A stretch of 64,000 nt of DNA. Origin: Methylocapsa palsarum. GTDB taxonomy: Bacteria; Pseudomonadota; Alphaproteobacteria; Rhizobiales; Beijerinckiaceae. The stretch lies in contig NZ_FOSN01000001.1 in NCBI RefSeq assembly GCF_900114285.1, positions 62,001 to 126,000 of the forward strand. The letters run 5' to 3'. Shown here one piece after another: positions 26,704-35,300 of this stretch. Position numbers and translations under genes: made by a program. Position 1 is the stretch's first letter, and every line of letters begins with the position of its first letter. The notes under the pieces were generated by a model. It was not told the origin of the DNA. It ran no database searches and worked only from the letters and a program-made list of their open reading frames with translations.

Positions 26704-27894
26704 CTGGACATTCACGAGTATCAAGCCAAGGAAATCTTGGGCAATTTCGGCGTGGCGACGCCACGCGGAGCGATCGCTTACAGTCCCGACCAGGCGGTGT
26801 ATTGCGCCACCGAACTCGGCGGATGGCATTGGGCGGTCAAGGCGCAGATCCATTCCGGCGGCCGCGGCAAGGCCGGCGGCGTCAAGCTCTGCAAGACCTA
26901 CAACGAGGTCCGCGCCGCCGCGACCGAACTTCTCGGCAAGACTCTCGTCACCAATCAGACGGGCCCTGAGGGCAAGGTCGTTCAGCGCGTCTATATCGAA
27001 GCCGCCGAACCCTTCGAGCGTGAAATCTATCTCGGCTTCGTGCTCGACCGGAAAGTCGAGCGCGTGCGCATCATCGCGTCCCGTTTCGGCGGAATGGAGA
27101 TCGAGGAAATCGCCAAGACCCACCCGGAAGAAATTCTCCAGGTCGTGGTCGAGCCGGCGGTCGGCCTGCAGGCCTTCGAGGCGCGCGAACTCGCTTTCGG
27201 CCTCGGCCTCAACCTGAAACAGGTCAGCCGCGCGGTCTCGACGATTCTTGGCTGTTACCGGGCTTTCCGCGATCTCGACGCGACCATGGTCGAGATCAAC
27301 CCCCTCGTCATCACCAAGGATGACCGCGTGCTGGCGCTCGACGCCAAGATGTCGTTCGACGACAACGCGCTGTTCCGGCGCGGCGCCGTCTCCGACATGC
27401 GCGACCATTCGCAGGAAGACCCCCGCGAGGTCCAGGCCGCCGAGCACAATCTCAATTATGTCGGCCTCGACGGCAACATCGGCTGCATCGTGAACGGCGC
27501 CGGCCTCGCCATGGCGACGATGGACATGATCAAATACGCGGGCGGCAATCCGGCCAACTTCCTCGACGTCGGCGGCGGCGCCTCGCCCGAACGCGTCGCG
27601 GCGGCGTTCCGCCTCGTGCTGTCGGACCGCAACGTGCGGGCGATCCTCGTCAATGTGTTCGCCGGCATCAACAGGTGCGACTGGGTCGCCGAAGGCGTCG
27701 TCAAGGCCTGCCGGGAGATCAACGTCGACGTGCCCCTGATCGTGCGCCTGTCGGGCACCAATTATGAGGCCGGCCGCGACATCATCAAGAAGAGCGGTTT
27801 GCCGATCATTTCCGCCGACACGCTCGCCGAGGCGGCGAAGGCGGCGGTGAATGCGGCCGAGACTGCGCCGCCACGCAAATCCGGGGCGGCCTGA
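26704..27894 (+). CDS. mtkA: Malate--CoA ligase (malate thiokinase) beta subunit, CTG start
   Basis: This 396 aa protein has an N-terminal ATP-grasp domain beginning [12 protein letters not shown], as in MtkA and SucC, and a C-terminal CoA-ligase domain with [18 protein letters not shown] and GGGASPERV. With MtkB it activates malate to malyl-CoA. The family N-terminus (M-D-x-H-E-Y-Q) aligns with a CTG codon at 26704 that has a near-perfect ribosome site; no ATG or GTG is available upstream. A GTG 13 codons further in would delete the conserved start. CTG initiation is therefore inferred and is unusual. Confidence 0.93.
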   Translation: MDIHEYQAKEILGNFGVATPRGAIAYSPDQAVYCATELGGWHWAVKAQIHSGGRGKAGGVKLCKTYNEVRAAATELLGKTLVTNQTGPEGKVVQRVYIEAAEPFEREIYLGFVLDRKVERVRIIASRFGGMEIEEIAKTHPEEILQVVVEPAVGLQAFEARELAFGLGLNLKQVSRAVSTILGCYRAFRDLDATMVEINPLVITKDDRVLALDAKMSFDDNALFRRGAVSDMRDHSQEDPREVQAAEHNLNYVGLDGNIGCIVNGAGLAMATMDMIKYAGGNPANFLDVGGGASPERVAAAFRLVLSDRNVRAILVNVFAGINRCDWVAEGVVKACREINVDVPLIVRLSGTNYEAGRDIIKKSGLPIISADTLAEAAKAAVNAAETAPPRKSGAA

Positions 27895-27957
27895 GCGCCC
27901 CGGAAGACTGGCGTTATTGAACTGAACCCGCGACGAGGAGAGCCCGGCGACGGCCAA

Positions 27958-28015
27958 GCCTTTGATTGTCAGCCTTTGATTGCCGGCCTTTGATCATCGC
28001 GTCTTTGATCATCTG
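27958..28015. repeat. Four 14-15 bp tandem units between mtkA and mtkB
   Basis: GCCTTTGAT starts at 27958, 27972 and 27986, and a variant GTCTTTGAT at 28001 (periods 14, 14, 15). The first two units end TGTCA/TGCCG; the last two read CATCGC/CATCTG. The array sits in a 233 bp spacer. Confidence 0.85.
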
Positions 28016-28127
28016 GCCGCAGTCAGCATGCATTGGCGCCGGCGCCCCTCGTTTTTGTTTTGGCCCATTTTCTGGTTGCGAACATAGCTTCCGCTACGCC
28101 TGAAAATGCTCTCCGCGAGTAGCCGAC

Positions 28128-29024
28128 ATGAGCATTCTAATCGATGAAAAAAGCCGGGTCCTGATTCAGGGCTTCACCGGCGACAAAGGCACTTTCCACG
28201 CCAAGGACATGATCTCCGCCGGCACCAACGTCGTCGGCGGCGTCACCCCTGGCAAGGGCGGCCAGACGCACCTTGGCCTGCCCGTCTTCAACACGGTGAA
28301 GGAAGCCGTCCGCGCGACCGACGCCAACGTCAGCATCACCTTCGTCGCGCCGGCCTATTGCGCGGACGCGATCATGGAGGCGGCCGACGCCGGGATCGGC
28401 CTCGTCTGCTCGATCACCGACGGCATTCCCGCGCAGGACATGATGCGGGTCAAGCGCTACCTCCTGCGCTATCAGAAAGGGCGCCGCACCCTGATGGTCG
28501 GGCCAAATTGCGCCGGCATCATCAGCCCCGGCAAGGCCATGCTCGGCATCATGCCGACCAATATCTACATGCGGGGCTCGGTCGGCATCGTTTCCCGGTC
28601 CGGGACCCTTGGCTATGAGGCCGCCGCCCAGATGAAAGACCTTGGCATCGGCGTCTCGACCAGCGTCGGCATCGGCGGCGATCCGATCAACGGCAGTTCC
28701 TTCCTCGACCATCTCATCCTCTTCGAACAGGATCCCGAAACGAAGGCGGTCATGATGATCGGCGAGATCGGCGGCCCCCAGGAAGCCGAAGCGGCCGCCT
28801 GGATCAAGGAAAACATGACGAAGCCGGTCGTCGGCTACGTCGCCGGACTGACCGCTCCGAAAGGCCGCCGCATGGGCCACGCCGGCGCGATCATCTCGGC
28901 GACCGGCGACAGCGCCGCCGAAAAGTCCGAAATCATGAAGTCCTACGGATTGACCGTAGCGCCAAGTCCAAGCGAACTCGGCGCGACCATGGCCAAGGTC
29001 CTGGCCCAGGCCGGTGCCCACTAG
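28128..29024 (+). CDS. mtkB: Malate--CoA ligase alpha subunit
   Basis: This 298 aa protein is homologous to SucD. It has CoA-binding GFTGDKGTFHAKDM near the N-terminus, GPNCAGIISPG, and the phosphohistidine loop RRMGHAGAI with His at about residue 251. It partners MtkA. It is separated from mtkA by 233 bp containing a tandem repeat, whereas these subunit genes are usually adjacent. The TAG stop is formed by repeat copy 5. Confidence 0.96.
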   Translation: MSILIDEKSRVLIQGFTGDKGTFHAKDMISAGTNVVGGVTPGKGGQTHLGLPVFNTVKEAVRATDANVSITFVAPAYCADAIMEAADAGIGLVCSITDGIPAQDMMRVKRYLLRYQKGRRTLMVGPNCAGIISPGKAMLGIMPTNIYMRGSVGIVSRSGTLGYEAAAQMKDLGIGVSTSVGIGGDPINGSSFLDHLILFEQDPETKAVMMIGEIGGPQEAEAAAWIKENMTKPVVGYVAGLTAPKGRRMGHAGAIISATGDSAAEKSEIMKSYGLTVAPSPSELGATMAKVLAQAGAH

Positions 29025-29135
29025 AGCGCTTTCCGATCGCATGAAGTCTGCGATCGATCAGAAATCGCTCCAGCATCAAATGCTTGAGCATATTTTTCTC
29101 GATTAGATTGATTCAATCCCATCGGAATATGCTCT
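29022..29135 (+). repeat. MITE-like element, copy 5
   Basis: Begins with the TAG stop of mtkB (TAGAGCGCTTTCCGATCGC) and ends ATATGCTCTC. The first hairpin has lost two bases in its loop (ATGAAGTCTGCGATCG). It lies between mtkB and ppc, within the probable operon. Confidence 0.85.
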
Positions 29136-29339
29136 CGTCGAAGCGAAAACGAACTTTGCGCGGGGCGCCCAAAGCTCCCCGCCCAATCTTTCGAAAGATC
29201 ATCCAAGCGAACGATCATCCAAGTCCGCTTGGATTTCCGCTGTCGGCGCATACAAGGCGCCGGACCGATCCATGGATCACACCTCGATGAGGGCCGACAT
29301 GACGAACGCAGCGGAACATGGCCGGAGCGAGCGCCGCTT

Positions 29340-32114
29340 ATGACTGACCGTGAGATCGCCCTTCCCCCCGGTTGGAACCCCTCCGACGCCGGCGCCAAGG
29401 CGCCGTTGAGCGGCGAGGAAACCGCCGATATTCTGTTTCAACTCCTCCTCGACGTTGTGCGCCAGCAATACCCGCAGGTGGCCGACGTCCTCGCGGGGGA
29501 TTCCGTCGCCAAAGACGGCAAAGTCTCGGATTTTTCGCCTGAACTCCTCTCCCGCGTCTTTCAGGTTCATGGAATCTGGTTTCAGCTTCTGGCGATCGTC
29601 GAGCAGCACGCCGCGATGCGGCTGCGCCGCCTCATCGAGCGCGAGCGCGGCCCCGACGCGGTTCAAGGCACGTTCGCCAACCTGATTTCCGAGGCGGCGC
29701 GCCTCGGCGTCGGCGCGCCCGAACTCAGCGACAAGCTCGCCTCGATGCGGATCCGACCGGTGATCACCGCCCACCCGACCGAGGCCAAACGGGTGACCGT
29801 TCTCGAAAAGCACCGCAGGATCTACCGTTTGCTCGTCGATCTCGAGCAGACCCGATGGACCGAGCGCGAACGCGCGTCCCTCATCGACCAGCTGCGCGAC
29901 GAAATCGAACTGCTTTGGATGACCGGCGAACTGCGCCTGGAAAAACCCTCGGTGGATCAGGAAGTCGCCTGGGGCCTTCACTTTTTCCATGAGACCCTGT
30001 TCGAGGGCGTCCCCGAGCTGTTGAAAAAGCTCGACCGCGCGCTGCACCAGTTTTATCCTGGCGACACTTTCGCGCTGACCCCCGTGTTTCAGTTCGGCTC
30101 CTGGATCGGCGGCGACCGCGACGGCAATCCTTTCGTCACCAACACCGTCACCCGCCGCGCGCTGACCGAAAACGCGCTGGCGAGCATGCGCCATTACGAA
30201 CAGCGCATCCTGATCCTGCAGCAGAGAATGTCGATCACGGAGCGCGCGCTGCCTCCGCCGGAAGCGTTCCGGGCGGTTCTCGCCCGCACGCTGGCCGAAA
30301 TCGGCGACGGCGAGGCGATAGCCCATCGCAATCCCGGCGAGCCGTACCGCCAGTTCCTGTCCTGCATGCTGCGCAAGCTCAGGGCCGCGATCGCGAACAC
30401 GGAACAAGGCAACTGGAACAAGACGGCGGCCTCCTATTCCAACGCCGATGAACTGATCGCGGATCTTTCGGTTCTGGAAGAGGCCCTGACCGCCGGCGGC
30501 AGCGGCGAACTCGCGTCCCGGCTGATCCGTCCGCTGCGCTGGACCGTGGAGGTGTTCCGCTTCCGCACCGTCCGGCTCGATCTGCGCGAGAATTCGACTC
30601 GCCTGACGGAAACCCTGCAATCCTTGTGGAAGGCGACATCCGGGCAGGAGCGCGACCCGCCGAAGCCCGATTCGGAAGAGTGGAAGGCCTGGATCATCGC
30701 CGAGCTCGCCCGGCCGCGCCAGGGCGACCGCGAACTCAATCTCTCGCCCGAAGCGCAAGAGACGCTCGGCATGTTCAAGCTTGCACAGGACCCGCGCGAG
30801 GAGTTTGATCGCGAGGCCTTCGGCAGCTTCATCCTCAGCATGACGCGCTCGGCCGCCGACATTCTCGGGGCCTATCTTGTCGCCAAGGAGGCCGGGCTGT
30901 TCCGTGACGCCGCGGGCGTCGAGGCGTGCACCTTGCCGATCGTGCCGCTTTTCGAAACCATCACCGACCTGCGCGCCGCGCCCGGAATCATGCGCGAACT
31001 GCTGTCCGTCCCGGTCGTGCGCCGCAGCGCGCGCGGCCTCGGCGGCCTCCAGGAAGTCATGATCGGCTATTCGGACTCCAACAAGGACGGCGGATTTCTT
31101 TCGTCGAACTGGGAGCTGGCGAAAGCGCAGAACCGCCTGACCAAGGTCGGCAGCGAAAGCGGGATCGGCATCGCGTTCTTCCACGGCCGCGGCGGCTCCG
31201 TCAGCCGCGGCGGTTCGCCGACCGCGCAGGCGATCGCGGCGCAGCCGGCGGGGTCCATCCGGGGCCGCTTCCGGGTGACCGAACAGGGCGAGGTGGTCTC
31301 GTTCAAATACGCCAACCGGGGAACCGCCGCCTATCAGATGGAGGTTCTCGCGACCGGCGTCTTCCAGCATGCGCTGATGTCGGAGCGCGAACATGCGCTG
31401 ACGCCCTCGGCCGAATTCGACGAGGCGATGGAGGCCCTCTCGGGCGCCTCGCACGCCGCCTATGCCGGACTGATCGGCCATCCCGGCCTCCTCGCCTATT
31501 TCCAGGCGGCGAGTCCGCTCGAGGAAATCTCCCTGCTCAACATCGGTTCGCGTCCGGCGCGCCGCTTCGGCGCAAGGTCGCTGAGCGATCTGCGGGCGAT
31601 TCCCTGGGTTTTCGCCTGGGCGCAAAATCGCCATGTCATAACCGGCTGGTACGGAGTGGGAAGCGGCATCGCCAGCTTCCTCGACGTGCGCAAGGAGCGC
31701 GGCGCCGCGCTGCTGCAACGCATGTTCAAGGAATCGCGCCTGTTCCGGCTCGTCATCGGCGAGGTCGAGAAGACGATGTGCCTCGTCGATCTCGACATCG
31801 CGAGGGAATACGCCGGACTCGTCACGGACGAAGAGGCGCGCGAAGGCGTGTTCAGTCTGATCGAAGCGGAGTTCAAGCTGACCCGGGACATGGTTTTGCG
31901 GGTCAGCCAGGACGGCGAGATCGCGGAGCGCTTTCCAAGATACAGATCCTTACTGCAGCACCGGCTGCCGACCATCAACAAGGTCAGCCGGGAGCAGGTG
32001 GAGCTTCTGCGCGGCTTCCGGGCCTGCCCGACCGAACTCGAGAAAGAAGCCTACAAATCCAACCTGCTGCTTTCGATCAACTGCATCGCCAGCGGCCTCG
32101 GCGCCACCGGCTGA
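29340..32114 (+). CDS. ppc: Phosphoenolpyruvate carboxylase
   Basis: This 924 aa protein is of full family length. The catalytic histidine is H145 in VITAHPTEAKR. Further signatures are GSWIGGDRDGNPFVT, MIGYSDSNKDGGF and FHGRGGSVSRGG. It carboxylates PEP to oxaloacetate, supplying the C4 unit that becomes malate for MtkAB. The ATG at 29340 yields the typical Ppc N-terminus; the in-frame extension to 29229 reads like spacer. mcl follows 43 bp downstream. Confidence 0.97.
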   Translation: MTDREIALPPGWNPSDAGAKAPLSGEETADILFQLLLDVVRQQYPQVADVLAGDSVAKDGKVSDFSPELLSRVFQVHGIWFQLLAIVEQHAAMRLRRLIERERGPDAVQGTFANLISEAARLGVGAPELSDKLASMRIRPVITAHPTEAKRVTVLEKHRRIYRLLVDLEQTRWTERERASLIDQLRDEIELLWMTGELRLEKPSVDQEVAWGLHFFHETLFEGVPELLKKLDRALHQFYPGDTFALTPVFQFGSWIGGDRDGNPFVTNTVTRRALTENALASMRHYEQRILILQQRMSITERALPPPEAFRAVLARTLAEIGDGEAIAHRNPGEPYRQFLSCMLRKLRAAIANTEQGNWNKTAASYSNADELIADLSVLEEALTAGGSGELASRLIRPLRWTVEVFRFRTVRLDLRENSTRLTETLQSLWKATSGQERDPPKPDSEEWKAWIIAELARPRQGDRELNLSPEAQETLGMFKLAQDPREEFDREAFGSFILSMTRSAADILGAYLVAKEAGLFRDAAGVEACTLPIVPLFETITDLRAAPGIMRELLSVPVVRRSARGLGGLQEVMIGYSDSNKDGGFLSSNWELAKAQNRLTKVGSESGIGIAFFHGRGGSVSRGGSPTAQAIAAQPAGSIRGRFRVTEQGEVVSFKYANRGTAAYQMEVLATGVFQHALMSEREHALTPSAEFDEAMEALSGASHAAYAGLIGHPGLLAYFQAASPLEEISLLNIGSRPARRFGARSLSDLRAIPWVFAWAQNRHVITGWYGVGSGIASFLDVRKERGAALLQRMFKESRLFRLVIGEVEKTMCLVDLDIAREYAGLVTDEEAREGVFSLIEAEFKLTRDMVLRVSQDGEIAERFPRYRSLLQHRLPTINKVSREQVELLRGFRACPTELEKEAYKSNLLLSINCIASGLGATG

Positions 32115-32157
32115 CAGGCCGCGGACGCCGCAAGATACAACGAGAGGGAAAACGGCC

Positions 32158-33135
32158 ATGAGTTTCACCATTATCGAACAGGCGACTCCTCGCCTTCACC
32201 GCTCCGAACTGGCGGTTCCGGGCTCCGCTCCGGCGATGTTCGAAAAGGCGGCAAAATCTGCCGCGGACGTCGTCTTTCTCGACGTCGAGGACGCCGTCGC
32301 TCCCGACGACAAGGAGCAGGCGCGCAAGAACATCATCGCCGGCCTGAACGAGATCGACTGGGGCGCGAAGACCATGATGGTGCGCATCAATGGTCTCGAC
32401 ACCCATTTCATGTACCGCGACGTCGTCGACATCGTCGAAGCCTGCCCGCGTCTCGACATGATCCTCATTCCGAAAGTCGGCGTGCCGGCCGACGTCTACG
32501 CCATCGACATGCTGGTGACGCAGATCGAGGCGGCCAAGAAGCGCGACAAGCGGATCGGCTTCGAAGTGCTGATCGAGACCGCTCTCGGCATGGCCAATGT
32601 CGAGGCCATCGCCCAATCGAGCCCGCGCCTCGAGGCGATGTCATTCGGCGTCGCCGATTACGCCGCCTCGACGCGAGCCCGCACCACGGTGATCGGCGGC
32701 GTGAACCCCGATTACGGCGTGCTGACCGACAAGGACGCCAACGGCGACCGCAATTACTACTGGGCCGACCCCTGGCACGCGGCGCAGACCCGCATGATGG
32801 TCGCCTGCCGCGCCTATGGCCTGCGCCCGATTGACGGCCCCTTCGGCGATTTCAACGATCCGGACGCCTTCATCGCCGCCGCCAACCGCGTCGCCGTGCT
32901 TGGCTATGAAGGAAAATGGGCGATCCATCCGTCCCAGATCGAGCTTTCCAACAAGGTGTTCACGCCGTCCGACGCCGAAGTCACCAAGGCGAAGCGGATC
33001 GTCGAGGCGATGGCCGACGCCGCCAAGGCCGGCAAGGGCGCCGTCTCGCTCGACGGCCGCCTGATCGACATCGCCAGCATCCGGATGGCCGAGGCTCTCC
33101 TGAAAAAGGCGGCGTCGATCGGCGTCGCCGCTTAA
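32158..33135 (+). CDS. mcl: L-malyl-CoA lyase
   Basis: This 325 aa member of the CitE-like aldolase family has the N-terminal RSELAVPGSAPAMFEKAAKS, the metal-binding acidic motif FLDVEDAVAPDDK and FEVLIETALGMANVE. It cleaves malyl-CoA to glyoxylate and acetyl-CoA, the last step of the serine cycle. It follows ppc on the same strand and is closed by a strong stem-loop at 33151-33177. Confidence 0.96.
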   Translation: MSFTIIEQATPRLHRSELAVPGSAPAMFEKAAKSAADVVFLDVEDAVAPDDKEQARKNIIAGLNEIDWGAKTMMVRINGLDTHFMYRDVVDIVEACPRLDMILIPKVGVPADVYAIDMLVTQIEAAKKRDKRIGFEVLIETALGMANVEAIAQSSPRLEAMSFGVADYAASTRARTTVIGGVNPDYGVLTDKDANGDRNYYWADPWHAAQTRMMVACRAYGLRPIDGPFGDFNDPDAFIAAANRVAVLGYEGKWAIHPSQIELSNKVFTPSDAEVTKAKRIVEAMADAAKAGKGAVSLDGRLIDIASIRMAEALLKKAASIGVAA

Positions 33136-33150
33136 GCTCCTCCTGCTCTC

Positions 33151-33177
33151 CTTCGGCCGGGCGTCGCTCGGCCGAAG
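33151..33177 (+). terminator. Perfect 9 bp stem-loop after mcl
   Basis: CTTCGGCCG (33151-33159) pairs perfectly with CGGCCGAAG (33169-33177) across a 9 nt loop, 15 bp after the mcl stop. No T-run follows, so it may be an RNA-stabilising or weak termination hairpin at the end of the serine-cycle transcript. Confidence 0.5.
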
Positions 33178-33205
33178 CAATGGCGCAACTTGATCGGAGA
33201 ACATC

Positions 33206-33619
33206 ATGGATTGGGATCATCTCGAACAGAACTGGAAGACCTTCGCCGCGACGGTCAAGGCGAAGTGGGATAAATTGTCCGAGGAAGAGATCGCCAATCT
33301 GAAGGGCAGGCGCGAACACCTCGAAGCCAAGATTCAGGAGGTCTACGGACACGCGAAGGAAGAGATCGCAAAGGATGTCGACGAATGGACAGCCTCGCTG
33401 AAGGCGCGCTCCGAGGAATGGGAGCATATCGAGAAGAACTGGATCGAGTACGCTGGAACCGTCAAGGCCAAGTGGGATAAATTGTCCGAGCAGGAGATCG
33501 CCGACCTGAAGGGCAAGCGCGATCAGCTCGAAGCCCGGATCTACGAGCTCTATGGCCACGCCAAGGAGCAGATCAAGAAAGACGTCGACGAATGGATCTC
33601 CGTGCTCAAGCGGCCCTAA
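33206..33619 (+). CDS. CsbD-like stress protein with duplicated domain
   Basis: This 137 aa highly charged helical protein consists of two near-identical halves of about 68 residues. Each contains W..(F/Y)A.TVKAKWDKLSE, then EIA.LKG.R..LEA.I.E.YGHAKE.I.KDVDEW. One half corresponds to the CsbD family of small stress-induced proteins of unknown function. The DNA of the two halves is also close, indicating a recent internal duplication. CGGAGA precedes the ATG. Confidence 0.8.
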   Translation: MDWDHLEQNWKTFAATVKAKWDKLSEEEIANLKGRREHLEAKIQEVYGHAKEEIAKDVDEWTASLKARSEEWEHIEKNWIEYAGTVKAKWDKLSEQEIADLKGKRDQLEARIYELYGHAKEQIKKDVDEWISVLKRP

Positions 33620-33716
33620 TCCATCACATTGCGCGCGGGGAGCGAGCCAGGCCGTCGCGGGCCGAGGGCCGCTTCCGCGCGTTTGATCGTTTCCCTTTGC
33701 GCGGAGACAGACGGCG

Positions 33717-34097
33717 ATGACGGAAGCCCAAAAAGAACGCACCTATTCGAACGAAGAGGTCGAACAATTCCTCAAGCGGGACTTGCCGCACTGGCGTCTG
33801 GAGGATGGATGGATCCGGCGCAATTATCGCACCCATAGCTGGAAGGGCACGCTGATGGTGATCAACGCCGTTGGCCATCTGGCCGAGGCCGCCTGGCATC
33901 ATCCCGACATCACGGCGTCTTACGCCTTCGTCGAGGTGCGCCTGCAAAACCACGCGGCGAAAGGGATCACCGACAAGGACTTCGAACTGGCGAAGAAAAT
34001 CGAGGACGTGATCATGTGGCGGCCCGGCAAGGAAGGCGGATCGCTGGAAGGAACGCCCGAGCACGACCAGCGCTTCGCCTATATCAAATACGACTAG
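33717..34097 (+). CDS. 4a-hydroxytetrahydrobiopterin dehydratase (pterin carbinolamine dehydratase)
   Basis: This 126 aa protein has the PCD/DCoH core with HLAEAAWHHPDITASYAFVEVRLQNHAAKGITDKD, containing the paired catalytic histidines. The enzyme dehydrates pterin-4a-carbinolamines. No aromatic amino acid hydroxylase is nearby; instead it precedes mptG and the H4MPT genes, so a role in methanopterin synthesis or repair is a reasonable inference. The region just upstream has weak purine content; the ATG choice is supported by the usual N-terminal start. Confidence 0.88.
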   Translation: MTEAQKERTYSNEEVEQFLKRDLPHWRLEDGWIRRNYRTHSWKGTLMVINAVGHLAEAAWHHPDITASYAFVEVRLQNHAAKGITDKDFELAKKIEDVIMWRPGKEGGSLEGTPEHDQRFAYIKYD

Positions 34098-34134
34098 ATC
34101 CAGACCTCCGATCGCCGCCGGCCGCGAACCTCGC

Positions 34135-34179
34135 CGGCTCTTGAACTTGTCGGCTTGAACTTGCCGGCTCTTGAACTTG
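34135..34179. repeat. CGGCTCTTGAACTTG tandem triplet
   Basis: CGGCTCTTGAACTTG occurs at 34135-34149 and 34165-34179, with a shortened copy CGGCTTGAACTTG at 34151-34163 between them, in the 220 bp spacer upstream of mptG. Confidence 0.8.
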
Positions 34180-34319
34180 GCGGCGCGGGTCGGTAAGAGG
34201 GGGCGTCTTTTCAGGTGGCGGATCCACCGCCGGCCTGAGCCCCGCCGGATTCCCGGGCTCTGCGCGCGCGAGCCGAAAGAGCGGCCGGGCCTTCAGGCGC
34301 TTCCGCGAAAGAAGGGGCC

Positions 34320-35291
34320 ATGTTCGACACCGCGACGGCGATCGCCCCCGCCCGGCTTCACCTCGGTTTTCTGGATATGAACGGAGGGCTCGGCCGACGC
34401 TTCGGCAGTCTCGGGCTCGCCATCGACGGTCCCGCGACGCGCCTGTCCATCGCACGCGCGCCTTCTCCCGGAATCGAGGGCGTCGAAGGCCCCCGTGGCG
34501 CCAGCTATCTTGAAATCCTGAGCGGACATCTCCGGCTTCCGCACGCTTACGCTCTGACCATAAGCGAAGCCATTCCGGCGCATGCGGGTCTTGGCTCGGG
34601 GACGCAGCTCGCGCTCGCCGTCGCCGCCGCATTACGCTGTCTCGAGGGGCTGCCCCCGGATCCGGCCGGTGACGCCGCCCTGCTGCGGCGGGGCGAGCGT
34701 TCGGGCGTCGGCGCGGCGGTTTTCGAGCGCGGCGGCTTTATCGTCGACGGCGGCCATGGCGAGAAGACCAGAACGCCGCCGGTGATCGCGCGGCTCGAGT
34801 TTCCTCCGGACTGGCGGATCATTCTCGTGCTCGATTCCCGCGCCAAGGGGGTCCACGGCCCGCAGGAGCGCGCCGCTTTCGCGCAGCTTGGAGTTTTCGA
34901 GGGCTCCGCCGCGGCCGAAATCTGCCGCCTGGTCCTGATCAAGGCGCTGCCGGCGCTGGCCGAAAAAGATATCGACGCGTTCGGCGGCGCGATCGGCCGG
35001 ATTCAGGACATCGTCGGAGATTATTTTGCTCCGGCCCAGGGCGGCGGCCGCTACGCCAGCGCGGCCGTGGCCGACGCGATGGACGCGCTCACCCGCTTCG
35101 GCGCGAAGGGCGCGGGCCAGTCGTCGTGGGGCCCGACCGGCTTCGCCTTCGCCGAAAGCGAAAACGACGCCCGGCGCCTCGGCGCCCGTTTGCGCGAAAA
35201 AGGCGTCGAACCGGGTATAGACATCGCAATTTGCAAAGGACTAAATCACGGCGCTTTGGTAAAGGGACAATCCTTCGACGCCAATTCATAG
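34320..35291 (+). CDS. mptG: Beta-ribofuranosylaminobenzene 5'-phosphate synthase
   Basis: This 323 aa GHMP-fold protein has an early ARLHLGFLDMNG block (residues 11-22) and the phosphate loop AHAGLGSGTQ (87-96). The enzyme condenses p-aminobenzoate with phosphoribosyl pyrophosphate, releasing CO2, as the first committed step of H4MPT. Its substrate is made by the pab genes at 47.4-50.2 kb. It is followed by mtdB after 9 bp, so it leads the mtdB-fae operon. Confidence 0.93.
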   Translation: MFDTATAIAPARLHLGFLDMNGGLGRRFGSLGLAIDGPATRLSIARAPSPGIEGVEGPRGASYLEILSGHLRLPHAYALTISEAIPAHAGLGSGTQLALAVAAALRCLEGLPPDPAGDAALLRRGERSGVGAAVFERGGFIVDGGHGEKTRTPPVIARLEFPPDWRIILVLDSRAKGVHGPQERAAFAQLGVFEGSAAAEICRLVLIKALPALAEKDIDAFGGAIGRIQDIVGDYFAPAQGGGRYASAAVADAMDALTRFGAKGAGQSSWGPTGFAFAESENDARRLGARLREKGVEPGIDIAICKGLNHGALVKGQSFDANS

Positions 35292-35300
35292 GGGAAATGC

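Noticed and set aside
26691-26706. TTG at 26668 as the mtkA start
   Set aside because: It has no ribosome site, would place the GGAGGAGGGG box inside the gene and add 12 residues absent from the family.
26006-28127. Riboswitch or small RNA gene in the large serine-cycle spacers
   Set aside because: I found no conserved riboswitch core or tRNA-like fold by eye. The visible structure is tandem repeats.
29277-31718. Minus-strand frame of 813 codons
   Set aside because: It is antisense to ppc, which has all PEP carboxylase signatures.
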